Source of the DNA: UBA4644 sp900555855
GTDB lineage: Bacteria; Bacillota; Clostridia; Oscillospirales; Butyricicoccaceae
Assembly: GCA_052289195.1 (NCBI GenBank)
Contig: DAWAJD010000002.1
Location: 34,533 to 98,532 of the forward strand
Reading direction: 5' to 3'
DNA: 64,000 nt
Positions 32,503 through 40,381 of this stretch are shown one piece after another; position 1 is the first letter of the stretch, and the number at the start of each line of letters is the position of its first letter. Made by a program: the position numbers and the translations under genes. The notes below the pieces were generated by a model. The model did not search any database, was not told the origin of the DNA, and saw only the letters and a program-made list of their open reading frames with translations.

Positions 32503-32772
32503 TCAGTTCTCTCCTTTCGCGCGAAGGATCGCGGTCTCGATGCGGGCCCGCAGGACGCACTCCAGCGCGCCCCGGTCGTCGATGCGCAGACAGACCTGAT
32601 CCAGGCCGGCCGCGTTCAGCATCTCCTCCGCCAGCGCCAGGATCGACGGCCCAAACTGCTGCTCCACCACGGAATGCAGCTCGATGCTCCGGTTTTCCGC
32701 CGGCTCCAGCTCTACCATCACATCGCTGGATTCCAGCGTTCCCGCCGAAGCGGGCTTGATCGCCTTGCTCAT
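32503..32772 (-). CDS. citD: Citramalate (citrate) lyase gamma subunit, acyl carrier protein
   Basis: 89 residues. The segment AGTLESSDVMVELEP is the CitD signature, and Ser15 matches the serine that carries the phosphoribosyl-dephospho-CoA group. The acyl carrier is shared by the CitE and CitF steps. No citC, citX or citG maturation gene is in the window, so the prosthetic group must be made elsewhere. First gene of the five-gene operon. Confidence 0.93.
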   Translation of the reverse strand: MSKAIKPASAGTLESSDVMVELEPAENRSIELHSVVEQQFGPSILALAEEMLNAAGLDQVCLRIDDRGALECVLRARIETAILRAKGEN

Positions 32773-32815
32773 ATAGATATGGCACTTCCTTTCGGATCAA
32801 TTTGTTCCGGCACCG

Positions 32816-32879
32816 ATTATATTCCCTTTGCTTGAAAAAAGCAAGCACTGTATCAAAACAATGCTTGCGATTGTTCTAT
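32816..32879 (-). promoter_or_regulatory. Promoter and candidate regulator sites of the citD operon
   Basis: Minus strand TTGCTT (32839-32844), 17-nt spacer, TATAAT (32816-32821). GCTTG-N7-CAAGC (32830-32846) overlaps the -35, and AACAAT-N7-ATTGTT (32857-32875) lies just upstream. The decamer ATTGTTCTAT (32870-32879) is shared with the glm promoter region. Confidence 0.65.
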
Positions 32880-32882
32880 GTT

Positions 32883-34148
32883 TTAGTCCTTCCGGGCAAA
32901 GACCCAGGCGTCCGGCAGCAGCCGCCCGGCGGGCAGCGCGGTATTGGAGCACTGGGTGACATATTCTCTGTCGTAATAGAGGGTGGCGCTGGTGCCGCCG
33001 TCCATATTCATGGCCTGCATACAGCCATGCTGCTGCAGCAGCTTTGCGCACTCGATCACATCGGTGCCGATGGAGGTGGTCAGGCGGCCCTCGATCACCA
33101 GCATCAGGATCTCATACCGGTCCGACTGCCCCAGGCAGGCCCGGGGATTCAGCGCCGTCCAGCCGCAGGTGCTGTCTACGGTGATCTGTCCGTCCACGAT
33201 CAGCGCCGGAGTGAACTCCATGGCGTCGGTGGCCTTGGGGCTGACCTCCGCAGAGGCGTCTACGATATACAGCAGATCGTCGTCCCGCAGCTCCAGCCGC
33301 TTGTAGCCGCTGCCCATGTGCTGGCCGTAAGCCGTGCCGCTGCACAGGGCATAGCCCGTGACCTGGCCGCCCTTGCCGTGGCCGTCCTGATCCAGAAAGC
33401 CACTGCCCGTCATGGCCAGCAGACCGTTATGGGCTTCGGCGATAACGCCGGCATTTTCGCCCCGCTCCCCCAGCTGGGAGGAGGCCTGCAGGCTCAGCCG
33501 GGCGGGATCCTTGGCGATCGCCAGAACGCCCCGGTAGCCGCTGCCCTTGACCCGCACCAGCAGCACCTTCTGCTGGGCGTCGATGGCCAGCACCTGCTCG
33601 CCCATGGTGGTATAGACTGGCAGGCCCTTATCCTTCAGGCCCGCTTCATTGGCGGTCAGACGGGCCCAGCCGTCTTTCAGCAGCGATGGGTCTTTCTTGA
33701 CCCAATCCAAGACGCTCTGACGGTCCAGCTCCCAAAACAGCCGGAAAAAAGCCTCCATGGCCTCGTCTCCCTCGGTGACGCTGCCCGTCTCTCCCGGGGG
33801 CGTTTCCGGAATGTCCGGCGTGGTATGCTCCTGCCCGGAGCTGTTCCAGTCGGAATGGATGCCGTTTTGCGATTCCTGGGCGGCCTTCATCTGCTGCCGC
33901 ACCTCTTCCACGATGCTTTTTGGGAAAAAGCTGGTGGCGAGCCAGCGGTGGGTCATAGTGGAAAGGGCCGTTTCGATATACATATTCCGCAGCCGCTCCA
34001 CGGCGGGGATGGGCGCCCAAAGCACAAGGCCGTAAAGGCCAAGCAAAACAGCCAGCACCACCGCCAGCCCCCGCAGAAACGAATGCTTCCTGCGCGGCTT
34101 TCGCTGCGGCTCCGCCAGATGCGTGCCCACATAGGTCACTTTTGCCAT
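32883..34148 (-). CDS. Phosphodiester glycosidase family protein (NAGPA-like domain)
   Basis: 421 residues. One N-terminal membrane anchor (about 26-47) places the rest outside. The C-terminal half has the NAGPA/YigE-type fold: LLAMTGSGF, ALIVDGQITVD, RYEILMLVIEGR and the diagnostic MNMDGGTSATLYYD. The family removes sugar from phosphodiester-linked glycans; in bacteria the target may be wall or capsule polymers. A spacer of about 75 residues (80-155) rich in Glu, Gln, Ser and Pro precedes the domain. ATG 34148 follows GAAGGGAGGG. Single gene; the citD promoter region begins next to its stop codon. Confidence 0.85.
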   Translation of the reverse strand: MAKVTYVGTHLAEPQRKPRRKHSFLRGLAVVLAVLLGLYGLVLWAPIPAVERLRNMYIETALSTMTHRWLATSFFPKSIVEEVRQQMKAAQESQNGIHSDWNSSGQEHTTPDIPETPPGETGSVTEGDEAMEAFFRLFWELDRQSVLDWVKKDPSLLKDGWARLTANEAGLKDKGLPVYTTMGEQVLAIDAQQKVLLVRVKGSGYRGVLAIAKDPARLSLQASSQLGERGENAGVIAEAHNGLLAMTGSGFLDQDGHGKGGQVTGYALCSGTAYGQHMGSGYKRLELRDDDLLYIVDASAEVSPKATDAMEFTPALIVDGQITVDSTCGWTALNPRACLGQSDRYEILMLVIEGRLTTSIGTDVIECAKLLQQHGCMQAMNMDGGTSATLYYDREYVTQCSNTALPAGRLLPDAWVFARKD

Positions 34149-34307
34149 TGCGCGCCCTCCCTTCTCCGCCGGTCTGCTCCGGCAGCGCGTTTTCCTGTTT
34201 TCGCCCCTTATTGTAAAAAGCTTCGGGCAAAATAGCAAGAGACGCGCCGCCGAATTCAGAACAAATTCATAACTGTGCTTGGCCTTTCCTGCCGTCCGAC
34301 GGACGGC

Positions 34308-34484
34308 TCAGTGCTTCAGCCAGCCCCGCAGGTCCTCCGCCGCATCGCTGAGCTCCCGGGCGGCCTGTCCTGCCTTACGGCGCACCCGCCGCTTTTCCTG
34401 GTCGGTGAGCAGGCCTGCCGCCATCACGCCGACGCACATCCCGGCCACCATGCCCATTCCCATACCGGAAAACATCCGTTTCAT
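34308..34484 (-). CDS. Small hypothetical membrane protein
   Basis: 58 residues. An N-terminal Gly/Met/Val-rich membrane segment (FSGMGMGMVAGMCVGVMAAGLL) is followed by a charged helix (DQEKRRVRRKAGQAARELSDAAEDL), a YtxH-like layout. I start it at ATG 34484, which follows AAAGGAGG by 8 nt; a longer version from 34517 has no good ribosome site. Confidence 0.65.
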   Translation of the reverse strand: MKRMFSGMGMGMVAGMCVGVMAAGLLTDQEKRRVRRKAGQAARELSDAAEDLRGWLKH

Positions 34485-34616
34485 CGCTTTTTCCTCCTTT
34501 TTTGCAGATTCAGCCATAGTTTTTTCCCGCTTCCCGGGATTTATCGTCTGCAATTTCTGGCGCGGCGCCGCATATTTTACCAGCGCCTGCGGCGGCATTT
34601 TTTTGATAAACACAGC

Positions 34617-34651
34617 AAAAAGCGGCGTGGCTGCAAAACCACGCCGCTTGG
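34617..34651 (-). terminator. Terminator of the opp operon
   Basis: Stem AGCGGCGTGG / CCACGCCGCT (34621-34630 with 34639-34648) with TTTTT on the minus strand, 20 nt after the last gene of the run. Confidence 0.87.
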
Positions 34652-34670
34652 GAAAAACGATATGGACTTT

Positions 34671-34934
34671 TCAGGCAAACCAGACCTTGGTGCAGAAGAG
34701 AATGAAGAAGAAATAGACCAGTCCGAAGATTAGGACCACCGCCAGGCCGGCCTTGATGGCGGCCCAGGTATAGGCTCTCCCCTCTTCCTTTGTCATCTGA
34801 TAAGGCGTCTGCCCGGGAGGCGTGTCCTCCGGCAGCGCGTCGGGAGAGGGCTCCTGATACCAGGGCATCCCCTCCACATTCATGTTGGCAATGGTCCGGC
34901 CATCGTCCTCCGGATCACTTCGCCGCTTTGCCAT
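34671..34934 (-). CDS. Hypothetical protein with one membrane segment, end of opp operon
   Basis: 87 residues. Acidic/Pro-rich N-terminus (WYQEPSPDALPEDTPPGQTP) then a single C-terminal membrane helix (LAVVLIFGLVYFFFILF). ATG 34934 overlaps the end of oppF by 20 nt and follows AAGGAAAAC. Not recognised; its position suggests a small accessory protein of the transporter. Confidence 0.7.
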   Translation of the reverse strand: MAKRRSDPEDDGRTIANMNVEGMPWYQEPSPDALPEDTPPGQTPYQMTKEEGRAYTWAAIKAGLAVVLIFGLVYFFFILFCTKVWFA

Positions 34935-35994
34935 CGGCGTTTTCCTTGGTTTTGGCTGCTTCCATGGCCGCCTGCGCCCGTTCCTTGGCCGCCGCGTCGT
35001 CATAGAGGTGGCAGGCGCAGAAGTGCTCCGGCTCTACCTCCAGCCATTCGGGCGCGGCATACTTACAGACCTCCATGCACTGGTCGCAGCGGGTATGGAA
35101 CTTGCAGCCAGCCGGAGGATTGGCCGGAGAGGGAATGCTGCCCTTCAGGATGATTCGATTGATCTTGGCGTCGGGATCGGGGATGGGGATGGCGGAGAAC
35201 AGCGCCTTGGTATAGGGGTTCAGCGGGTTGGCGAAGATCTTCTCCGTGGGCGCATATTCCACCATGCTGCCCAGATACATGACGCCCACGGTATCGGAGA
35301 TATGCTCCACCACAGACAGGTCATGGGAGATGAACAGATAGGTGATGCCGAAATCCTTCTGCAGCTGGCGCAGCAGATTGATGATCTGGGCCTGGATGGA
35401 AACATCCAGCGCGGAGACCGGCTCGTCGCACACGATGAAATCCGGGCTGAGCGCCAGCGCTCTGGCGATGCAGATCCGCTGCCGCTGGCCGCCGGAAAAC
35501 TCGTGAGGATAGCGCTCCTTATAGTATTCCTGCAGGCCGCAGGCCGTCATCACGCGGGAGATATACGCATCGAACTCCTCCGGCGGCACGATATTATGCT
35601 CACGGACGGCCTCGCCGATGATCTCGCCCACTGGCAGACGGGGAGAAAGACTGGAATAGGGATCCTGAAACACGATCTGCATCCGGGGACGCATTTTGCG
35701 CAGCTCCGACTTGGACAGCGAAGACATCTCCTGCCCGTCGAACCAGACCTCGCCGGAAGTCTTCTCCAGCAGGCGGAGGATGGTGCGGCCCGCAGTGGAC
35801 TTGCCGCAGCCGGATTCGCCCACCAGACCCATGGTCTGGCCGCGCTTGATTTTAAAGCTGATGCCATCTACCGCACGGACATTACCCACGGTTTTTTTGA
35901 AAAAGCTGGACTTGATGGGGAACCATTTGACCAGGTTCTTTACCTCGAGGAGGTATTCGCTGTTCTGGGCCTGGGTGTTTTTGATCTCAGCCAT
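34915..35994 (-). CDS. oppF: Oligopeptide ABC transporter ATP-binding protein OppF
   Basis: 359 residues. Walker A GESGCGKST, signature SGGQRQRICIARAL, Walker B FIVCDEPVSALDV, and the C-terminal peptide-transporter motif with GCKFHTRCDQCMEVC. It powers peptide import with OppD. The start ATG 35994 lies 1 nt after the oppD stop. The last about 25 residues are a Lys/Ala-rich tail. Confidence 0.93.
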   Translation of the reverse strand: MAEIKNTQAQNSEYLLEVKNLVKWFPIKSSFFKKTVGNVRAVDGISFKIKRGQTMGLVGESGCGKSTAGRTILRLLEKTSGEVWFDGQEMSSLSKSELRKMRPRMQIVFQDPYSSLSPRLPVGEIIGEAVREHNIVPPEEFDAYISRVMTACGLQEYYKERYPHEFSGGQRQRICIARALALSPDFIVCDEPVSALDVSIQAQIINLLRQLQKDFGITYLFISHDLSVVEHISDTVGVMYLGSMVEYAPTEKIFANPLNPYTKALFSAIPIPDPDAKINRIILKGSIPSPANPPAGCKFHTRCDQCMEVCKYAAPEWLEVEPEHFCACHLYDDAAAKERAQAAMEAAKTKENADGKAAK

Positions 35995-35995
35995 A

Positions 35996-37186
35996 TTACA
36001 GTTCCTCCACATTCACAGATTTCGGATACTTGAGGATCTCGCCCTGATCGAGATACCGGTAACAGGACACCACATGGGTATCGCTGATCTTGATCTCCGG
36101 GGGATAATCGCCGCTGCACTGCTCGCAGCGCATATCGCAGCGATCGCGGAAGTAGCAGTAATCCGGCATATTGACGGGATTGGGCACGCTGCCGGAGATG
36201 TTGTAAAGCTCCTCCACCTTTTTGCCCACCACCGGCTTGGACTTCATCAGACCGATGGTATAGGGATGCGAGGGATGATGGAAGATATCGCTGGCAGTAC
36301 CCTTTTCCACGATGCGGCCGGCATACATGACCACCACATAATCCGCCATACCCGCCACGACGCCAAGATCGTGGGTAATGAGCATGATGGAGGATTTCAG
36401 CTTCTGCTTCAGGTTTTCCAGCAGATCCAGGATCTGGGCCTGGATGGTCACATCCAGCGCGGTGGTAGGCTCGTCGGCGATAATCAGCGTAGGATTGCAG
36501 GCCAGGGCGATGGCGATACAGATGCGCTGACGCATACCGCCGGAAAGCTCATGGGGATACATCTTGTAAACGCCTTCCTTGTTGGCGATGCCCACCAGAT
36601 CCAGCATTTCCAGCGTCCGGGCCTTTACATCCTCGTCGGACATTTCCGGATTGTGCAGCTTGGTGACCTCATCCACCTGCTGGCCGATGCGGAACACCGG
36701 GTTCAGGGCGGTCATGGGCTCCTGGAAGATCATGGAGATCTTGTTGCCGCGGATATGCTCCATAACGGCGTTGGGGGTATTGACAATATTATAGGCGGTG
36801 CCGTCGCCCAGGTTAAAACGGATCTCGCCGCCCACCACCTGACCGGTGGGGCGCTGCAGCAGCTGCATCAGCGAAAGGCTGGTAACGCTCTTGCCGCAGC
36901 CGGATTCGCCCACCACGCCCACGGTGGAGCACTTGGGCACATCGAAGTTCACGCCGTCTACCGAGCGGACCACGCCCACATCGGTGAAGAAGTAGGTACA
37001 GACATTATCAAACTCCACCACATTGTTGGGGTCCCGCATTTTGGTGGTATAGAGCTTGGGATCCTTATTGGCGTCCGCCCGTGCAGCCTCCAGCTTTTTG
37101 GTGATCCGGCGGTTGAAGCGGGTGATCCGGCGGGATTCCTTCGCGGAGATATAGGAGGATTTCTTCGTCGTATTCTTTTCAGCCAT
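35996..37186 (-). CDS. oppD: Oligopeptide ABC transporter ATP-binding protein OppD
   Basis: 396 residues. ABC core with GESGCGKSV, LSGGMRQRICIAIALACNP and LIIADEPTTALDV; C-terminal oligopeptide-type extension with CYFRDRCDMRCEQC. The N-terminus has about 55 extra charged residues (KKSSYISAKESRRITRFNRR) before the ABC domain. ATG 37186 follows AAGGAGG. Confidence 0.93.
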   Translation of the reverse strand: MAEKNTTKKSSYISAKESRRITRFNRRITKKLEAARADANKDPKLYTTKMRDPNNVVEFDNVCTYFFTDVGVVRSVDGVNFDVPKCSTVGVVGESGCGKSVTSLSLMQLLQRPTGQVVGGEIRFNLGDGTAYNIVNTPNAVMEHIRGNKISMIFQEPMTALNPVFRIGQQVDEVTKLHNPEMSDEDVKARTLEMLDLVGIANKEGVYKMYPHELSGGMRQRICIAIALACNPTLIIADEPTTALDVTIQAQILDLLENLKQKLKSSIMLITHDLGVVAGMADYVVVMYAGRIVEKGTASDIFHHPSHPYTIGLMKSKPVVGKKVEELYNISGSVPNPVNMPDYCYFRDRCDMRCEQCSGDYPPEIKISDTHVVSCYRYLDQGEILKYPKSVNVEEL

Positions 37187-37199
37187 TGTTCCGACCTCC

Positions 37200-39251
37200 T
37201 TAGCGTTTTGCCTTCGGGTCGTATGCATCGCGCAGACCGTCGCCCACGAAGTTAAAAGCGATAACGGTAAGGCAGATCAGCAGACCGACAGGGATCCAGA
37301 TGAATGCATAGTGTGCCATGGCGGAAGCCGAAGACACAGAGTTGATGATGGTGCCCCAGGTGGCCAGAGGATGCTTAACGCCCAGGCCCAGGAAGGACAG
37401 GGTGGATTCGGTGATGATGACGCCGCCCATGCCCATGGTGGCAATCACGATCAGCTGCGGCATGACATTGGGTACCAAATGACGGAAGATGCGGTATTTG
37501 ACCCGGATGCCAGTGGCCTCCGTGGCGACCATAAACTCCTGCTCACGGAGCGACAGGATCTGGCCGCGGACCATGCGGGCCACACCGGCCCAGCCCATGA
37601 TGCCCAGCGCGGCCATCATGATCATCAGTCGGATATAGGTATCCATGCGCATGGCGTCCATCATGGCGCCCAGGATGATCATGATCGGCATGGAGGGCAG
37701 ACAGTAGAAGATATCCACCAGGCGCATGATGAGCATATCCACCCAGCCGCCGTAATAGCCGGCCAGGCCGCCCATGATGATGCCCAGGAAGCACTCCAGG
37801 AACACGACCACAAAGCCCACCATCAGGGAGATGCGGCCACCGTACATGATGCGGGCCATAACATCGAAGCCATCGCCGTCGGTGCCCAGAATGTGTGTGC
37901 CGGAGGGCGAAGCATACATGTCGATGACATAGATGGTCTGGAATGCATTGATCACATACTCACCGGTGTCCCGCTGCGTGATGGTCAGATCAGCCTCCTG
38001 ATACAGCAGGTTATTGTTGTCGTCATATTTATAGACGCCCTTTTCGTCCTGCTGGGGCAGGTTATAGGTCAGCGTGCTGGATTTCTGTCCGTTGGCCTTC
38101 ATTTCCGCAATATGCAGGGAGATGGCCTCCTTCAGGTCATAATCCATGCTGTCCTCACCGGAATAGCGGCGGACCGTAACCTCGGTAAACTCCGCATATT
38201 CTGCGCCGCTGGCGTCATAGATCACCAGCGTGCCATTTTCCTGCTTGATGGTAAAGCTCTCGCCGCCGGAGGTGAACCGCCCGGAATCATACGCCGCCAT
38301 CAGGGCGTTGGCACGGAAGGTCTCAGCGCCGCCGGGCAGCTCCTGACCGGTGACGAAGGTATCCAGCGTATAGCGGGTATAAACGGAGCCCACATGGGTG
38401 GCGCCCAGGCGGTAAACGGTGGCGCTGTCCTGATCGTAGACCAGCCGATAGCTGCGGTTGTTGACCACCAGCTCCTCCACCTGATCGGCGTAGGCGGCAG
38501 TCACCGCAGTCTCAAATTCCGCGCTCTGCGCGGCGCCGGCATAGTTGATGCCGTCAGCCTCGGCGGTAAGCTCATAGGTCTTCATTTTTCCCTGGACAAA
38601 GGTGTACTTGATGCCGTTGTAGGTAAAGTCGCCCTTTTTGCCCTTGCAGCTTTTGGCAGCAGCCGCTGCCAGCCCGGGGATCTCTTCGCCGATGAAGGTC
38701 AGCTCCTTGGAGATGGAATTGAAGGTTCCCACCTCAAACTTGCTGATGCCCACCGTACAAATCTCCTGCGCCTCCTGCGTGGCCAGAGAATAGACCTCCG
38801 GGCCCAGCTCGCGGATCTCATAGCTGCCGGTCTCGTCAGTATACAGACGGACCTTTTCGCCCTTTTCGATCATGGACTTCACATTGCTGTTCATAACATT
38901 GGCCACGACACGGCTGATGGTGACGGAATCGTCCACGGTGTAGCCGTTGTAGGCGGTGTTGACCTTGGCCAGCGCGTAGTTCACATTCTGCTCTTCATAG
39001 GTATAGAAAATCTGCTTCTGGCCATAGGGATAAACCAGCGGCCCCAGGAAGGAGAAAATGAACATAATCAGCAGCAGGCAAGTGCCAAAGACCGCCAGGC
39101 GGTTGCGGATAAAGCGCTTGAAGACCTGCCGTCCGGGTGAAAGGACCTTCACGCGGCTCACATCGTCCAGCTTGACCTCGCCGCCGTCCTTTTTGCCGGC
39201 GTTCTGGGCCTCCTTGGCCTTCAGGACTTCATTCAGATTATATGTAGCCAT
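37200..39251 (-). CDS. oppC: Oligopeptide ABC transporter permease OppC with a large extracytoplasmic insertion
   Basis: 683 residues, more than twice the usual 300. The first membrane helix (about 53-73) and the permease core after residue 447 (HILGTDGDGFDVMARIMYGGRISL landmark, then five further helices and the EAA loop region GWAGVARMVRGQILSLREQEF) are normal. Between them lies an insertion of about 365 residues (80-447) with no hydrophobic segment, rich in short beta-strand-like stretches, which should face outside. One continuous frame with no sign of fusion error. It might act as a substrate-docking or receptor domain. Confidence 0.9.
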   Translation of the reverse strand: MATYNLNEVLKAKEAQNAGKKDGGEVKLDDVSRVKVLSPGRQVFKRFIRNRLAVFGTCLLLIMFIFSFLGPLVYPYGQKQIFYTYEEQNVNYALAKVNTAYNGYTVDDSVTISRVVANVMNSNVKSMIEKGEKVRLYTDETGSYEIRELGPEVYSLATQEAQEICTVGISKFEVGTFNSISKELTFIGEEIPGLAAAAAKSCKGKKGDFTYNGIKYTFVQGKMKTYELTAEADGINYAGAAQSAEFETAVTAAYADQVEELVVNNRSYRLVYDQDSATVYRLGATHVGSVYTRYTLDTFVTGQELPGGAETFRANALMAAYDSGRFTSGGESFTIKQENGTLVIYDASGAEYAEFTEVTVRRYSGEDSMDYDLKEAISLHIAEMKANGQKSSTLTYNLPQQDEKGVYKYDDNNNLLYQEADLTITQRDTGEYVINAFQTIYVIDMYASPSGTHILGTDGDGFDVMARIMYGGRISLMVGFVVVFLECFLGIIMGGLAGYYGGWVDMLIMRLVDIFYCLPSMPIMIILGAMMDAMRMDTYIRLMIMMAALGIMGWAGVARMVRGQILSLREQEFMVATEATGIRVKYRIFRHLVPNVMPQLIVIATMGMGGVIITESTLSFLGLGVKHPLATWGTIINSVSSASAMAHYAFIWIPVGLLICLTVIAFNFVGDGLRDAYDPKAKR

Positions 39252-39264
39252 ACTCGCACCTCCA

Positions 39265-40254
39265 TCAGCTCAGCCGCACGCGGGGGTCAGCCGCGGCGTA
39301 CAGCAGGTCGGAAATCAGGTTGCCCAGCAGGGTCAGGATGGAGATAAAGGCAAGATAAAACATGGTAAAGGGGATATCTGCCTGCTCCATGGAGTGATAG
39401 GAGGCATAACCGATGCCGCGGATGGAAAACAGGGTCTCCGTGATCAGCGCGCCGGAGAACAGGCCGGGGAGGCTTCCGCCCAGCGTGGTGATCAGCGGGA
39501 TCAGCGTGTTGCGGAAGGCGTGCTTGTTGATGACCTGCTTCTCCGGAACGCCCTTGGCCCGAGCTGTCCGGATATAGTCGGCATTCAGCACCTCCAGCAT
39601 ATTGGTACGGGTGTAACGCATCAGGCCGCCGATACTGATGATTACGATGGTGATAGCAGGAAGGACAAAGTGCTTTGCCACATCCAGGAATTTTCCAAAT
39701 TCAGACAGATTCTGATAGTTTCTGCCCTGCATACCGGAAAGGTCGAACCATCCCAGCTTGACAGAGAAGATATACTTCAGAAGGGTCGCCAGAAAGAAGG
39801 TGGGCATAGATATACATATCATAGACACCACCGTTGTGAAATAGTCGGTAAAGCTATACTGCTTTTTTGCCGCTGCAATGCCCAGCGGGATGGCAATGAT
39901 GACCTCAAAAACAAGAGAGATCAGGCTAAGCGCGAAGCTGTACCAAACGGTGTTCCTAAACTGCTGCGTAACGGGGACGGTCCAGTACCAGCTGTCGCCC
40001 CATTCGCCTTTGACAGCGCTCTTCAGCCATACAAAGTAACCTTGTACGACGCCTTTGTCCATACCATACTGCGCGTTCAGATCTGCCAGCCATTCCGCAT
40101 AGCTCTTGGCCGCACCGGGACGGGACGCCAGCTCACGGGCCTTTGTCTCGATGAAGCCCATCGGCATGTTGTACATCAGAGTATAAACGATGAACATGAC
40201 AAAGAACAGAATGATCACGCTGTAAAGCAAACGTTTTACTGTGTATTTGAGCAT
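39265..40254 (-). CDS. oppB: Oligopeptide ABC transporter permease OppB
   Basis: 329 residues, six membrane helices. EAA-loop region RYTRTNMLEVLNADYIRTARAKGVPEKQVINKHAFRNTLIP and the GALITETLFSIRGIG segment are typical of OppB/DppB permeases. It follows oppA after a partial terminator and precedes oppC by 13 nt. Confidence 0.93.
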   Translation of the reverse strand: MLKYTVKRLLYSVIILFFVMFIVYTLMYNMPMGFIETKARELASRPGAAKSYAEWLADLNAQYGMDKGVVQGYFVWLKSAVKGEWGDSWYWTVPVTQQFRNTVWYSFALSLISLVFEVIIAIPLGIAAAKKQYSFTDYFTTVVSMICISMPTFFLATLLKYIFSVKLGWFDLSGMQGRNYQNLSEFGKFLDVAKHFVLPAITIVIISIGGLMRYTRTNMLEVLNADYIRTARAKGVPEKQVINKHAFRNTLIPLITTLGGSLPGLFSGALITETLFSIRGIGYASYHSMEQADIPFTMFYLAFISILTLLGNLISDLLYAAADPRVRLS

Positions 40255-40300
40255 TTCGTTTCACTGCTTTCTTCAATTATTTGTTTCACAGCTGATGATA

Positions 40301-40332
40301 CGAAAAGGAGGGAGGCTTCTCCCTCCTTTTCG
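40301..40332 (-). terminator. Partial terminator between oppA and oppB
   Basis: A 13-bp stem CGAAAAGGAGGGA / TCCCTCCTTTTCG with a 6-nt loop, 49 nt after the oppA stop. The minus-strand tail is TTTTCGTATC. Read-through would supply oppBCDF at a lower level than the binding protein. Confidence 0.7.
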
Positions 40333-40381
40333 ATCCAGTTTTACTTGGGTTGAATCAGGATAATTGCGTGGTCAGTCTGTC

